Origin: Loktanella sp. 5RATIMAR09
GTDB lineage: Bacteria; Pseudomonadota; Alphaproteobacteria; Rhodobacterales; Rhodobacteraceae
Assembly (NCBI RefSeq): GCF_001419985.1
Contig: NZ_LJAL01000002.1
Span: forward strand, 401,126 to 465,125
DNA length: 64,000 nt
Reading direction: 5' to 3'
Made by a program: the position numbers and the translations under genes
Shown: one piece after another, positions 41,998-51,496 of the stretch
Layout: the number at the start of each line of letters is the position of its first letter
Position numbering within the stretch: position 1 is the first letter of the stretch
The notes under the pieces: generated by a model
The model's database searches: none
Told to the model about the DNA's origin: nothing
Seen by the model: the letters and a program-made list of their open reading frames with translations, nothing else

Positions 41998-42756
41998 CTA
42001 GCCTGCTTCGCGGTCGGCCCAGCCTGCAAAGATGCGTTCCAGAAAGATCACCGCGTAGTAGAGAACGATCCCGAGGAAGGCGAGTGCGATCAGCACTGCA
42101 AACATCAGCGGATAATCCCCGTTGGTTTCACCCGATTTGAACAGCGCCCCAAGCCCGCGCCCGTGCGGGCTGACGATTTCCACAAGATTGGTGCCAATGA
42201 ACGCCAGCGTCGCCGAGACCTTCAGCGCGCCAAAGAATTCCGGTAAGGTCTTGGGCAGGGCGATTTTCCAGAAGATCGTGGCTTTCGATGCCCCCAATGC
42301 GCGCAGAATATCGCGGTATTCGGGTTCAAGCGTGGACAGCCCGATACCGACAGAGACAGCAATGGGAAAGAACGAGATCATAAAGGCCATCAGGATGGTG
42401 TTGAAATCATGCTGGCCGATGAACAGCAGCGAAATCACAGGCACCAGCGTGGCCTTGGGAATGGCGTTGAATCCGATCAAAAGCGGATAAAGCGCATCGC
42501 GCGCGATCCGTGAAAAGCCGATAATCATGCCAATCGCCGTGCCAACGATCACGGCAAGGAACAGACCCACGACCGTGCGCCAGAGCGTCTGCCATCCCAT
42601 TTCAAGGAACAATTCCTTATATTTCCAGAACGCTGGTGGCAGGTCAGAGGGCGAGGCCATTTTGAAATTCGGCCAGCCATTGGCCCAGACCAACAGTTCC
42701 CAAAGACCCAGAAAGATGATGATTGCGATAATCGGTGTGGCGATTTTACTGAACAT
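41998..42756 (-). CDS. ABC transporter permease (nitrate/sulfonate/pyrimidine type)
   Basis: This 252-residue permease of the SsuC/TauC/ThiX type has six membrane helices, beginning IATPIIAIIIFLGLWELLVW. The ATPase-contacting EAA-type loop is LRALGASKATIFWKIALPKT, the form typical of this branch (GAsk...ptAlP). It is the last gene of a minus-strand operon: SBP, ATPase, permease. ATG 42756 overlaps the ATPase stop by 11 nt. The set sits in a purine/ureide island, and the binding protein is NMT1/THI5-like, so a heterocyclic or ureide nitrogen compound is the likely cargo. Confidence 0.92.
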   Translation of the reverse strand: MFSKIATPIIAIIIFLGLWELLVWANGWPNFKMASPSDLPPAFWKYKELFLEMGWQTLWRTVVGLFLAVIVGTAIGMIIGFSRIARDALYPLLIGFNAIPKATLVPVISLLFIGQHDFNTILMAFMISFFPIAVSVGIGLSTLEPEYRDILRALGASKATIFWKIALPKTLPEFFGALKVSATLAFIGTNLVEIVSPHGRGLGALFKSGETNGDYPLMFAVLIALAFLGIVLYYAVIFLERIFAGWADREAG

Positions 42757-43474
42757 CGGTGGTCACCTCGCGGCCTTGTGCAATCTTGATCTGGTCGCGC
42801 AGCACATGCAGCATATCGGCGGCCTTGGCGGTGAAAAGCACATCCAGATTACGGTCCGCAGGCAGGTCCACGTCCATCACATATTGCGTGCGGGCAGGGC
42901 GGCCTGACAGGACAATCACCTGATCGCCCAAAAACACGCTTTCGCGCAGATCATGGGTAATCAGCACGGCAGTAAAAGGTTCAGCCGCACGCAGATCGCG
43001 CATGGTTTGCCACAGGTCTTCGCGGGTAAACGCATCAAGCGCGCCAAAAGGTTCGTCCATAATCAGCACATCGGGCTTATGTACCAGCGACCGGCAGAGC
43101 GACGCGCGTTGGCGCATCCCGCCAGAAAGCTCGGACGGGCGTTTGTTTTCAAAACCAACAAGCCCGACCATCTCAAGCAGCTCCATCGCACGCGCTTCGC
43201 GATCCTTGCGCGGCATGCGGGGGGCCACGATTTCCAGCGGCAGAATAACGTTGTCCAGAATGGTGCGCCATTCCAGCAGGACAGGGTTCTGAAACGCCAT
43301 CCCCACGGTATTGCGCGGGCCTTTGACGCGTTCGCCGTGCAGCCACACCTCGCCCTCATCAGGGGCCATCAGGCCCGCCACCAGCCGCGTCAGCGTGGAT
43401 TTTCCGCACCCCGAGGGGCCCACAACAGCAGCAAAGGTGCCTTCGGGCACCGTGACATCCAGGCCGTCCAGCAC
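42746..43474 (-). CDS. ABC transporter ATP-binding protein, start codon uncertain
   Basis: The ATPase of the SsuB/TauB type: Walker A GPSGCGKST, Q-loop FQNPVLLEWRTIL, signature LSGGMRQRASLCRSL, Walker B VLIMDEPFGALDAF, switch His in LITHDLRE. The earliest standard start codon is GTG 43474, which begins MLDGLDVTVPEG and leaves off the first strand of the fold. In-frame codons upstream read (ATC)ENLIEIKGVKHAYKTAHGPL, exactly the sequence expected at the N-terminus. The frame stays open back to just past the preceding gene, but contains no ATG, GTG or TTG. The real start may be ATC at 43540 or ATA at 43528, extending the protein by about 20 residues. A stop at the N-side is absent, so the gene is not clearly broken. 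Confidence 0.9.
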   Translation of the reverse strand: MLDGLDVTVPEGTFAAVVGPSGCGKSTLTRLVAGLMAPDEGEVWLHGERVKGPRNTVGMAFQNPVLLEWRTILDNVILPLEIVAPRMPRKDREARAMELLEMVGLVGFENKRPSELSGGMRQRASLCRSLVHKPDVLIMDEPFGALDAFTREDLWQTMRDLRAAEPFTAVLITHDLRESVFLGDQVIVLSGRPARTQYVMDVDLPADRNLDVLFTAKAADMLHVLRDQIKIAQGREVTTDVQ

Positions 43475-43595
43475 CTCAAGCGGGCCATGGGCGGTCTTGT
43501 AGGCGTGCTTGACGCCCTTGATTTCTATAAGATTTTCGATGGTCTTTAGCCTTGATGGAAAAAGGGCCGCCGCAATGTGCAGCGGCCCGCTTGTT

Positions 43596-44609
43596 TTACT
43601 GCAACATCAACATATCCGCCGTTGGCAGATAGCTTCCATCAAAATACAGCGACGCGTCGGGCGCGTTCACGAACTCATAGACCGATTTGGTCTGTTCAAT
43701 CGCGTTTGCAATGCGGGCCTCGTCAATCCCGCCCATGCCGTTTGCGATGACATAGTCAGTTAGCACATTGGCGTCGATTGCCATTTGCAGGCGCTCTGTT
43801 TCAAGGGCGGCGTCCGCGGCAGGATTGCGCTCGATCAGCGCGGCAATCGCAGCGTCAGGCGTGGCGATGGCATCTTTCCAGCCCTTTGCAATAGCTGTCA
43901 GGAACCCTGTCACCAGTTCGGGGTTGGCTTCGGCAAAGTCGGTGTTGACGATGATGGCGTTGCCGTAAAGGTCCACGCCGTAATCAGCCATCAGCAGAAC
44001 CGAGATGTCATCGGCAGGAATACCCAAACGCTTGAGGTTCAGCGTGGACGAGAAAGAAAACCCTGTGATTGCCGCGACATTGCCTTCGGCCAGCATCGGT
44101 TCGCGGGTTGGAAAGCCCACAGGCTCAACCGTGATCGCATCTACATCAATGCCGGTTTCCGCAGCAAAGATCGGGAATTGCGCCCATGCGCCATCAGGTG
44201 GCGGCGCGCCCAGCACTTTGCCTTCCAGATCAGAAGGTGCTTCGACGCCAAGCGATTTGCGCCCGACAACGGCGAACGGCGGTTTGTCATAAACCATCAT
44301 CACAGCCGTCACAGGCGCATCAGGGTTCTGGTCAAGGAACCGCATGAGCGAGTTGATGTCGGCAAACCCTACCGGAAATGCGCCAGTCGCGACCTTTGGA
44401 ATAGCGTCAAGCGAACCCGCACCCTCGCTGATCGTCACTGTCAGGCCCGCATCCGCGAAATAGCCCGCATCAAGGGCGTGAAAATAAGGTGCCGCCGGCC
44501 CTTCGAATTTCCAGTCGAGCGCAAAAGGCATATCGGTTTGCGCGATGGCAGGTGAAGCGAGCAGGCTTGCCGCAAGCGCAAGCATCTTTTTGTCGAAAAT
44601 CATTGGCAT
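43596..44609 (-). CDS. ABC transporter substrate-binding protein (NMT1/THI5-like)
   Basis: A periplasmic binding protein of about 337 residues with a signal peptide (KKMLALAASLLASPAIAQTD). The mature part begins PFALDWKFEGPAAPYFHALD, the NMT1/THI5-like pattern of SBPs for pyrimidines, nitrate, sulfonates or riboflavin-like compounds. Asp/Glu and aromatic residues expected of a pyrimidine or purine site are present (GYFADAGLTVTISEGAGS). ATG 44609 or 44603 could be the start; only a weak GGGAC lies upstream. It leads the operon with the ATPase and permease behind it (55 nt to the presumed extended start). The allE gene lies 167 nt upstream on the same strand, and may share the promoter. Confidence 0.92.
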   Translation of the reverse strand: MPMIFDKKMLALAASLLASPAIAQTDMPFALDWKFEGPAAPYFHALDAGYFADAGLTVTISEGAGSLDAIPKVATGAFPVGFADINSLMRFLDQNPDAPVTAVMMVYDKPPFAVVGRKSLGVEAPSDLEGKVLGAPPPDGAWAQFPIFAAETGIDVDAITVEPVGFPTREPMLAEGNVAAITGFSFSSTLNLKRLGIPADDISVLLMADYGVDLYGNAIIVNTDFAEANPELVTGFLTAIAKGWKDAIATPDAAIAALIERNPAADAALETERLQMAIDANVLTDYVIANGMGGIDEARIANAIEQTKSVYEFVNAPDASLYFDGSYLPTADMLMLQ

Positions 44610-44776
44610 GTCCCGTGAAATTGTTACCACCAAACAATATCAAAGGCAGACGCGTCGAAACAGGGATCACGAAACCCAGAGCCTTTCTGATGCGCATTTT
44701 TTGGGTCGGCGCACAAAAAATAGGCAAATGGCTGTGCGGCGGACTGCTTTCCTACGCAGTTTTTGCGCTTGGTGCG

Positions 44777-45610
44777 CTAGCGTGCGCCCCCAAGCCGCAA
44801 ATTCATGTGCCGGTTCACATCCTTATAAAGCAGATAGCGGAATTTGCCCGGCCCGCCAGCATAGCACGCCTGCGGGCAAAAGGCGCGCAGCCACATGTAG
44901 TCACCCGCCTCGACCTCGACCCAGTCGTTGTTCAGCCGGTACACAGCCTTGCCTTCAAGCACGTAAAGACCGTGCTCCATCACATGGGTTTCCAGAAATG
45001 GAATAATCGCACCCGGTTCAAAAGTGACGACCGTCACATGCATATCGTGGCGCAGATCCGCAGGGTCGACAAACCGTGTGGTGGCCCATTTGCCGTCCGT
45101 GCCGGGCATGACAGTGGGGGGCACATCACGATCGTTCGTTACGATCACATCCGGCGTATCCAGACCCGGAACAGGCTCATAGGCTTTGCGGATCCAGTGA
45201 AACCGCAGCATGTCATCGTGGTTGTTGTGCAATGTCCAGCCCGATGCAGGCGGCAGATAGGCGTAGCCGCCCGGTTCCATCACATGCGTTTCGCCTGCGA
45301 CGGTTAAGGTTGCGGTGCCTTCGACGATAAACAGTACCCCTTCGGCACCGGCATCTGCCTCAGGCTGATTCGATCCCCCGCCGGGCCCGACTTCCATGAT
45401 ATATTGTGAAAAGGTCTCGGCAAAACCGCTGAGCGGGCGCGCGATGACCCAAAGGCGGGTGTTTTCCCAAAACGGCAGAAAGCTGGTCACGATATCGCGC
45501 ATCGTGCCTTTCGGGATCACCGCATAGGCATCGGTAAAGATCGCGCGGTCCGTCAAGAGCTGGTCCTGGCCCGGATGGCCCCCGGTTGGTGCAAAGTATT
45601 TGCCTGACAT
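44777..45610 (-). CDS. allE: (S)-ureidoglycine aminohydrolase (double cupin)
   Basis: AllE removes ammonia from S-ureidoglycine to give S-ureidoglycolate, between allantoate amidohydrolase and AllA. The 277-residue protein has two cupin barrels. The metal-binding residues of the second are in IPFLETHVMEHGLYVLEGKA (H, H, E/Q). The first barrel has GVLFIVEGTATLTVAGETHV and PGGYAYLPPASGWTLHN. The DMLRFHWIRKAYEPVPGL segment is typical of the family. ATG 45610 follows AGGAG. Its presence implies an allantoate amidohydrolase elsewhere in the genome. A long frame upstream (to 45763) carries no homologous residues. Confidence 0.95.
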   Translation of the reverse strand: MSGKYFAPTGGHPGQDQLLTDRAIFTDAYAVIPKGTMRDIVTSFLPFWENTRLWVIARPLSGFAETFSQYIMEVGPGGGSNQPEADAGAEGVLFIVEGTATLTVAGETHVMEPGGYAYLPPASGWTLHNNHDDMLRFHWIRKAYEPVPGLDTPDVIVTNDRDVPPTVMPGTDGKWATTRFVDPADLRHDMHVTVVTFEPGAIIPFLETHVMEHGLYVLEGKAVYRLNNDWVEVEAGDYMWLRAFCPQACYAGGPGKFRYLLYKDVNRHMNLRLGGAR

Positions 45611-45869
45611 GTCGGCTCCTGTCGGTTGGAATTCCACAGAAATATGCGTTTGCAATGCCGATGACGCCACCCATGTTCGGCAGACAAGACTTTTCGCGTG
45701 AATTTGAAAATGCGGCGTTGATTTCAAACAAGATCGTATGATTGCGATATCTTCAGCGGTCATGTGACGTGCGTGCGGGCGAGGCGAGGCCGCGCAAGAG
45801 CGGTTTAAGCTGTTCTTAAACCCCGGCGTTCATAAGGGCACATAGCATTCTGTATTCTGCGAGGGACTA

Positions 45870-48218
45870 ATGGGAATCTCTACTTCAATCGCTTTGTCGC
45901 GAAAACTGCCGTCGATCATCGCCGCACTTTGTGTGGCGGCGAGTGTGAGTATCGCGATCGTTGGATATATAGATTTTCGGCAGAGTGTCTTTCAGGAAGC
46001 ACGCAAGAATTTTCAGATACTGACGGAAAGCCGTGGCAAAAGCCTGGTGACATGGTTTGAGAATACAGGCCAAATCGTTGCAAGCTATGCGAATGATCCA
46101 ACGGTTGTTGCGGCCCTGAGTTCGTTCGATAGTTCGTATAACCTGATGATTGACAGCGTTGGTCTGCGTGATGCGTATATCACGAATAATCCCAATCCGG
46201 CCGGAGAACGCGCATTGTTGGATCAGGCGCCTGAGTCTGTTCCCTATCATTTTCAGCACGGGCGTTTTCATCCGTATTTCCGCGATATCGTGAAGACGGC
46301 GGGCTATTATGATTTTTTCTTGTTCAACAAGAACGGGGATCTGATGTATTCGGTCGAAAAAGCAGGGGATTATGCGACCAATTTCTCTGATGGCCCCTTC
46401 GCAGATAGTGGCCTTGCGTCGGCATTTGCTGCCGCGCGGGATGGCGCGCAGGGACAAGTCTATTTTGCTGACTTTGATCGTTATGCGGCGCGCGCAGGTG
46501 ACGCGGCTGCATTTCTGGCGACCCCCGTCGTCGATCGAAGCGACCAGTTGCTAGGGGTCGTCGCTGTACAGGTGCCGACAAGTCAAATTGATGCGATATT
46601 CAATGATCCGCTTGGCATGGGCGAGACCGGACGCATCTATGCCGTAGGGTCGGATTTGCGGACGCGGAATCAGCCGCGTTTTGACGCAGGGCCCATGCGT
46701 CTTTCAGATGTATCGAACGCTTCTCAGGTCAGATCTATCGTCAATGGCGCTGACACGTTCCAAGGTCTAACGACAGGCGTGAGTGGCGATGATATGCTGA
46801 CCATGGGCGCCCTGGTCGACGTGTTTGGTCAGTCTTGGGCGATTATTGGTGAAATCACCACAAATGAGATCCAAGCCCCCGTTATCGCGGCCCGCAACAA
46901 GATGATTTTTGTCACAGTGCTGGTTGGCGGTATTGCTGCTTTTCTCGGTTGGCTGACCGCGGGCTCGGTCGTGCGGCCGCTGGCGCGTCTTGGTGATGCA
47001 ATGGGGCGAATTTCGGACAAGGAGTATGATGTTGATCTGTCAGATCAAAAACGTGGCGATGAAATAGGAAGCCTGTTCAATAGTCTCAATGACTTTTGTC
47101 AAAAACTGCGCGCATCCGATGAGGCCGAAGAAGAGCGGAAGGCACTGCAGGTAAAGCAAGCAGAGGTCGTGAACAGGTTGAGTATCGCACTGACAAAACT
47201 GGCTGATGGTGACCTGAAACATAAAATTGAGACACCGTTTGACGGTGACTACGACCAACTGCGCCAGGACTATAACCGCACGATGCTGAACCTTAACAAG
47301 ACAATCGGGTCTGTCGTGATCCGGTCCGGTGCAATCCGCCAGCGTTCGGACGGGATGAGCCGTGCCTCGGATGATTTGTCGCGCCGGACAGAAAATCAGG
47401 CGGCGACACTGGAAGAAACAGCTGCGGCGCTCGACCAGATGACTGCCAGCGTCAGATCAGCGGCTGACGGTGCCCGGCAGGTCAAGGAAGTTGTGGGCAG
47501 CGCACGACAAGACGCCGACAAGAGCGAGCCGGTGGTGAAAGATGCTGTGCACGCCATGACAGAGATCGAAGGGTCGTCACAGGAGATATCCCAAATCATC
47601 GGTGTGATCGACGATATCGCGTTCCAGACCAACCTGTTGGCTCTGAATGCAGGCGTTGAAGCTGCACGCGCAGGCGAGGCGGGGCGTGGATTTGCCGTCG
47701 TTGCATCCGAAGTGCGTGCGCTCGCGCAGCGTTCATCGGATGCAGCTAAACAAATCAAGGCACTGATCAGTGAGAGTTCCGGTCAGGTTGAGCGCGGTGT
47801 CGCGCTGGTCGGACAGGCGGGGCAGGTGTTGACGAAAATCGCAAGTCATATCAACCATATATCCGATCTCGTCGCCGAAATCGCGTCTGGCGCTGAAGAA
47901 CAATCAATTGGCCTTGGCGAGATCAATATCGGTGTGACACAACTTGACAAGGTGACACAGCAGAACGCCGCAATGGTCGAAGAAGCAACAGCCAGCAGCC
48001 ACGCATTGAATGGTGACGCGGCCCAACTCGAAGAACTGGTTACGCATTTCCGACTCGATGAAGCGGCGATCACTGATACATCCAAAGAGGACAACATCAT
48101 GCAATTTGTCCCGCAACCGGCGCAGCAGGCGCCTGAGCTCGCGTCATATCAGGCAAGGTCCGCCGCCAAAGTGAGTGCTGGAGGCGGTAACCGCGAAGAT
48201 ATCTGGCAAGACTTCTGA
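45870..48218 (+). CDS. Methyl-accepting chemotaxis protein
   Basis: A chemoreceptor of 782 residues. N-terminal membrane helix (about residues 14-34) precedes a large periplasmic Cache-type sensor domain (residues 45-340, with [20 protein letters not shown] and [20 protein letters not shown]). The second membrane helix is [20 protein letters not shown], followed by a HAMP domain and a second HAMP-like repeat ([10 protein letters not shown]). The signalling hairpin is [20 protein letters not shown] and [20 protein letters not shown]. Around 60 residues of flexible linker end in DIWQDF, which resembles the WxxF pentapeptide that recruits CheR/CheB. ATG 45870 has GCGAGGGAC ahead. No other chemotaxis gene lies nearby. 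Confidence 0.95.
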   Translation: MGISTSIALSRKLPSIIAALCVAASVSIAIVGYIDFRQSVFQEARKNFQILTESRGKSLVTWFENTGQIVASYANDPTVVAALSSFDSSYNLMIDSVGLRDAYITNNPNPAGERALLDQAPESVPYHFQHGRFHPYFRDIVKTAGYYDFFLFNKNGDLMYSVEKAGDYATNFSDGPFADSGLASAFAAARDGAQGQVYFADFDRYAARAGDAAAFLATPVVDRSDQLLGVVAVQVPTSQIDAIFNDPLGMGETGRIYAVGSDLRTRNQPRFDAGPMRLSDVSNASQVRSIVNGADTFQGLTTGVSGDDMLTMGALVDVFGQSWAIIGEITTNEIQAPVIAARNKMIFVTVLVGGIAAFLGWLTAGSVVRPLARLGDAMGRISDKEYDVDLSDQKRGDEIGSLFNSLNDFCQKLRASDEAEEERKALQVKQAEVVNRLSIALTKLADGDLKHKIETPFDGDYDQLRQDYNRTMLNLNKTIGSVVIRSGAIRQRSDGMSRASDDLSRRTENQAATLEETAAALDQMTASVRSAADGARQVKEVVGSARQDADKSEPVVKDAVHAMTEIEGSSQEISQIIGVIDDIAFQTNLLALNAGVEAARAGEAGRGFAVVASEVRALAQRSSDAAKQIKALISESSGQVERGVALVGQAGQVLTKIASHINHISDLVAEIASGAEEQSIGLGEINIGVTQLDKVTQQNAAMVEEATASSHALNGDAAQLEELVTHFRLDEAAITDTSKEDNIMQFVPQPAQQAPELASYQARSAAKVSAGGGNREDIWQDF

Positions 48219-48253
48219 TCTGCCCGACTGCCGTTTGATAGACCAAATTTTTT

Positions 48254-48278
48254 CCGCGCGTTCTAAACCAACGCGCGG
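48254..48278. terminator. Hairpin downstream of the chemoreceptor gene
   Basis: CCGCGCGTT (48254-48262) and AACGCGCGG (48270-48278) form a perfect 9-bp stem with a 7-nt loop. A T-run precedes it on the plus strand but none follows in either direction. It may end the chemoreceptor or the tRNA transcript with help from Rho. Confidence 0.5.
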
Positions 48279-48342
48279 CATTTGCGCGGGCCGTGGCATT
48301 CACGCCAATAGCACCTGCAAACTTCATTGATCTGTGGGGTAT

Positions 48343-48417
48343 TGGCTCCGACGGTAGGGATCGAACCTACGACCAATTGATTAACAGTCAACTGCTCTAC
48401 CGCTGAGCTACGTCGGA
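48343..48417 (-). tRNA. tRNA-Asn (anticodon GTT)
   Basis: On the minus strand the acceptor stem TCCGACG (48417-48411) pairs with CGTCGGA, followed by discriminator G and encoded CCA. The D arm AGCTCAGCGGTAGAGCA, the anticodon loop with GTT (CTGTTAA) and the T arm GGTTCGATCC are intact. Total length 75 nt with CCA. Confidence 0.98.
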
Positions 48418-49196
48418 ACACTCGGCGTCGTATAGCAATGCGATTCCGCGACGTCCAGAGGGTTTTGCAGTGTTTTTGCGAAACTTTTCAGATGCATCCT
48501 TTTGCGCTAAGTTTCACCTTTGGTTGTTGGCGCCGGTCCAATTTTGGCTAGAATTGTAGAGCGTTTGTACGTTAACGATGCACTTTCTACTCATGGCTGT
48601 GATGAGGGCATAATTGGGTTCTCAAGCGGCCCAAAGCCGAATCCCGAAAAAGTGCACCACTGCGTTGTAGTGGCGCGCAACCAATGCTGCTTTCGAGATA
48701 AAATACCGTATCTGACACAATTCGTCACTAATCGTAGCACTTCAGCAAACTGTGCCGACGTCGGGTGCAAGTGCTAAAAAATCCGGTGTGAGGCTTTGTA
48801 ACTTCATGGGATGATTGTATCGTTTGAACCAATCCGTGACCAACAGGGGATTGGCGACGGATCCAATCCCGCGAACGGACGTCACGTGCTGTCATATTCA
48901 GCCCCTGTCGCATCGGTGGCGTCCATACGCGCCCTTTTGCTTCCCAGTGCCACTAGTTGAGCGACAAGACTGACGCAGCGCTGCGTCGGTTTCTTGGAAT
49001 GTGTTCGCAGTCATTTGTCTTTGAAGTGCCTTGACCCGTGCCAGCGTGAGAAGCTGGTAATTTCCTAACGGCAGGGTGTCAGCTGTCAGCACTGGCAAGG
49101 CAAAAGGGCCCGTAATCTTCATTCCTGTCTCAACATTGAAAGTGAGCGCAGCAATCCGGCACAGCCAACTGGGATATTGTCCAATTTCGCAGCGCC
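48418..49196. other. About 780 bp with no gene seen
   Basis: I find no coding region that I can support here. Short frames on both strands (for example 48520-48777 plus and 48898-49200 minus) lack ribosome sites and similarity to anything I know. The stretch is lower in GC than its surroundings. It may be decayed sequence next to tRNA-Asn, but no integrase or repeat is visible. Confidence 0.4.
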
Positions 49197-50132
49197 TCAA
49201 CCTCTTGCAGCTGGAATCGTGATCGCACCCTCGCCATGCAGCGCGAATGTTGCACCTGTTGCTAATTGCGGCGCGGCGCTGACGATGCCGCGTGTGTAGA
49301 GGTCGACCAGATGGGCAAAGACGTTGCGCTCTGCGGCCGTGGCCAGTTCGGGCGCAAGGTCGTGATAAACCGCATCCGTAATCTGGGTGGGGGTTGCAGG
49401 ATTCTCGGTCAGCGTTGCAATGATCTGCGCCTCGCGCTTTTTGCGGTGCTCAATCAACCATGCGAGCCGTGCGACAGTCTGCATAACCGGGGCGCCGTGG
49501 CCCGGGTAATAAATGCGCGCGCTATGAGCCTGCAATTTCGTGCAGGAGGCCATGAAATCGCTCAGGTCCCCGTCTGGTGGTGAGACCAGCGAACTGGCCC
49601 AGCCCATCACGTGATCGCCGGTAAAGATCGCGTCATTCCAGACAAAGCAAAGATGATTCCCGATATGTCCGGGCGTATGCAGCGCGGTGATATCGCCCCA
49701 CGACCCTGACAACACTTCGCCATCTGTCAGTATGCGGTCAGGCGAAAACGCGTGGTCGATACCTTCGCCGCCACCCGCGAGCCCTTCTTCGGCAAGTTGC
49801 TGCATCACGGCACTGCGTCCGGCGTGACTGTCCCCGAAGGCATAGGTCGGTGCGGCCAGTCTGTCACCCAAAGTTGCGGCAAGCGGGGAATGGTCCAGAT
49901 GGCTATGCGTGAGCAGGATATGTGACACAGGGCGTCCTGCAATGGCCGCCACCAGAGCAGCCAGATGGTCTGGGTTGTCCGGCCCGGGGTCGATGATAGC
50001 AAGCGTATCACGCCCCAGAATATAGGTATTCGTGCCCAAATAGGTCATGGGTGAGGGGTTTGGCGCCAGAACCAGCTGCAAGTCCTCCGCAAGCGCCAGC
50101 GGTTTGCCTGCAATGGGTGCAAAATCCGCCAT
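49197..50132 (-). CDS. MBL-fold metallo-hydrolase
   Basis: A metallo-beta-lactamase fold hydrolase of 311 residues. The metal site LLTHSHLDHSP (HxHxDH) lies near residue 76, with the further ligands in LHTPGHIGNHL, the Asp in FTGDHVMGW and the last His in YYPGHGAPV. A C-terminal winged-helix-like extension (IATLTENPATPTQITDAVYH) is typical of the LACTB2/Hydroxyacylglutathione-like subgroup often seen with endoribonuclease-like activity. The substrate cannot be told. ATG 50132 (the GTG one codon up is possible) starts it. Divergent from the histidine kinase gene, 44 bp apart. Confidence 0.92.
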   Translation of the reverse strand: MADFAPIAGKPLALAEDLQLVLAPNPSPMTYLGTNTYILGRDTLAIIDPGPDNPDHLAALVAAIAGRPVSHILLTHSHLDHSPLAATLGDRLAAPTYAFGDSHAGRSAVMQQLAEEGLAGGGEGIDHAFSPDRILTDGEVLSGSWGDITALHTPGHIGNHLCFVWNDAIFTGDHVMGWASSLVSPPDGDLSDFMASCTKLQAHSARIYYPGHGAPVMQTVARLAWLIEHRKKREAQIIATLTENPATPTQITDAVYHDLAPELATAAERNVFAHLVDLYTRGIVSAAPQLATGATFALHGEGAITIPAARG

Positions 50133-50176
50133 CACAACCGCTTTCCGTTTCTTCGGTGGCGGGGTAGCGTAGCGGT

Positions 50177-51496
50177 ATGTTCTTTGGTTGGCTCAAAAAA
50201 TACATGCCGCGAGGCATTTACGCGCGCGCCGCGCTGATTCTGGTTTTGCCAATTTTGCTGTTGCAATTGCTTGTCTCGGTTGTCTTTATCCAGCGCCACT
50301 TTGAAGGTGTCACCCGCCTGATGACAAGTGCCGTGAATATCGAATTGCGCTTTCTGGTGGATACCGCAAACAGCGCAACGACGCTCGCGGGCGCACGCAG
50401 AGCCCTTGGGCGCATCGATGGCCCTTTGGAAATCGACACGGTTCTGCCTGCAAATGATGTCGTCTCGCAGGATATCCTTCCTTTTGTCGATCTCACAGGT
50501 GGTACCGTTATTGAAACGCTGCGCGCGGGTGTCAGCGATATTCTGGCGGTATCGCTGGAACGGCGCAGCAGGGTCGTGGTCTGGGTGCAAACCCGTCACG
50601 GTCCTTTGCGGATGGATCTGCGCCGCGCCCGTGTGTCGGCCTCGAATCCGCATCAGTTGCTGGTGATTATGGTGGTTCTGGGCGGCATCATGACGGCGAT
50701 TGCCTATGTCTTCTTGCGCAACCAGCTGCGACCGATCAAACGTATGGCCCGCGCTGCAACGGATTACGGCAAGGGCCGGATCACGCCGTTCACACCATCC
50801 GGTGCGGTCGAGGTCCGCGCCGCTGGCATGGCATTTCTTGATATGCGCAACCGCCTTGAGCGTCAGACCCAAAGCCGGACGATGATGCTCTCTGGGGTCA
50901 GCCATGATTTGCGCACACCGCTGACCCGTATGCGGTTGGGTCTTTCGATGCTGGACCCGCAGGATGCCGCGCCGCTTGCACATGATGTGGATGATATGGA
51001 GCGGCTGCTGGATGCATTTCTGGATTTCGCCCGCACCGACGCCGAAGACAGTCTTGAACCGACAATACCAAGTCAGATCATCGCTGATGTTTTGGCTGAT
51101 GCGACACGCATGCAGCAGGATGTAACGCTGGGGGCGATTGAAGGTGCAGACGATGAGGTCGGCCTGCGCCCGCTTGCGATCCGCCGCGCGATGGACAACC
51201 TGATCGGCAATGCGCTGCGCTATGGCACAAAAGCCGAGATCGGCGTCAGCGTGACGGATCGTGCGGTCCGGTTCTGGGTCGAGGATGACGGTCCCGGCAT
51301 TCCACCAGAGCGCTATGATGAGGCATTGAGCCCTTTCGTCCGTCTGGATCCGGCGCGCAACCAGGACAAAGGCAGCGGTGTCGGCCTTGGCTTGTCGATC
51401 GTTGCCGATATCGCGCGAACCCATGGCGGGGTCCTGCGCCTTGGTGTCAGCGAGCGGCTTGGTGGATTGAAGGCCGAGCTGGTTCTGGCGCGCTAG
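50177..51496 (+). CDS. EnvZ-like sensor histidine kinase
   Basis: A membrane histidine kinase of 439 residues. Two membrane helices (residues 17-38 and 160-181) enclose a periplasmic sensor of about 120 residues. HAMP follows, then the phosphoacceptor H243 in SGVSHDLRTPLTRMRLGLSM, and the ATPase domain with DNLIGNALRYG, VEDDGPGIPPE and GSGVGLGLSIV. The short, simple arrangement is that of EnvZ. In most relatives the gene for its OmpR-type partner lies beside it, but none is present here; the neighbours are an MBL hydrolase and, convergent and overlapping by 4 nt, the tct sensor binding protein. ATG 50177. Confidence 0.92.
   Translation: MFFGWLKKYMPRGIYARAALILVLPILLLQLLVSVVFIQRHFEGVTRLMTSAVNIELRFLVDTANSATTLAGARRALGRIDGPLEIDTVLPANDVVSQDILPFVDLTGGTVIETLRAGVSDILAVSLERRSRVVVWVQTRHGPLRMDLRRARVSASNPHQLLVIMVVLGGIMTAIAYVFLRNQLRPIKRMARAATDYGKGRITPFTPSGAVEVRAAGMAFLDMRNRLERQTQSRTMMLSGVSHDLRTPLTRMRLGLSMLDPQDAAPLAHDVDDMERLLDAFLDFARTDAEDSLEPTIPSQIIADVLADATRMQQDVTLGAIEGADDEVGLRPLAIRRAMDNLIGNALRYGTKAEIGVSVTDRAVRFWVEDDGPGIPPERYDEALSPFVRLDPARNQDKGSGVGLGLSIVADIARTHGGVLRLGVSERLGGLKAELVLAR

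Noticed and set aside
48343..49196. tRNA-Asn as an integration site for the empty region
   Set aside because: The 3' end of the tRNA faces the chemoreceptor side, away from the empty region, and no repeat of its 3' end was found there.
48898..49200. 100-codon minus-strand frame behind the MBL gene
   Set aside because: TTG start, no family resemblance, Arg/Gly-rich end. Kept as part of the empty region.
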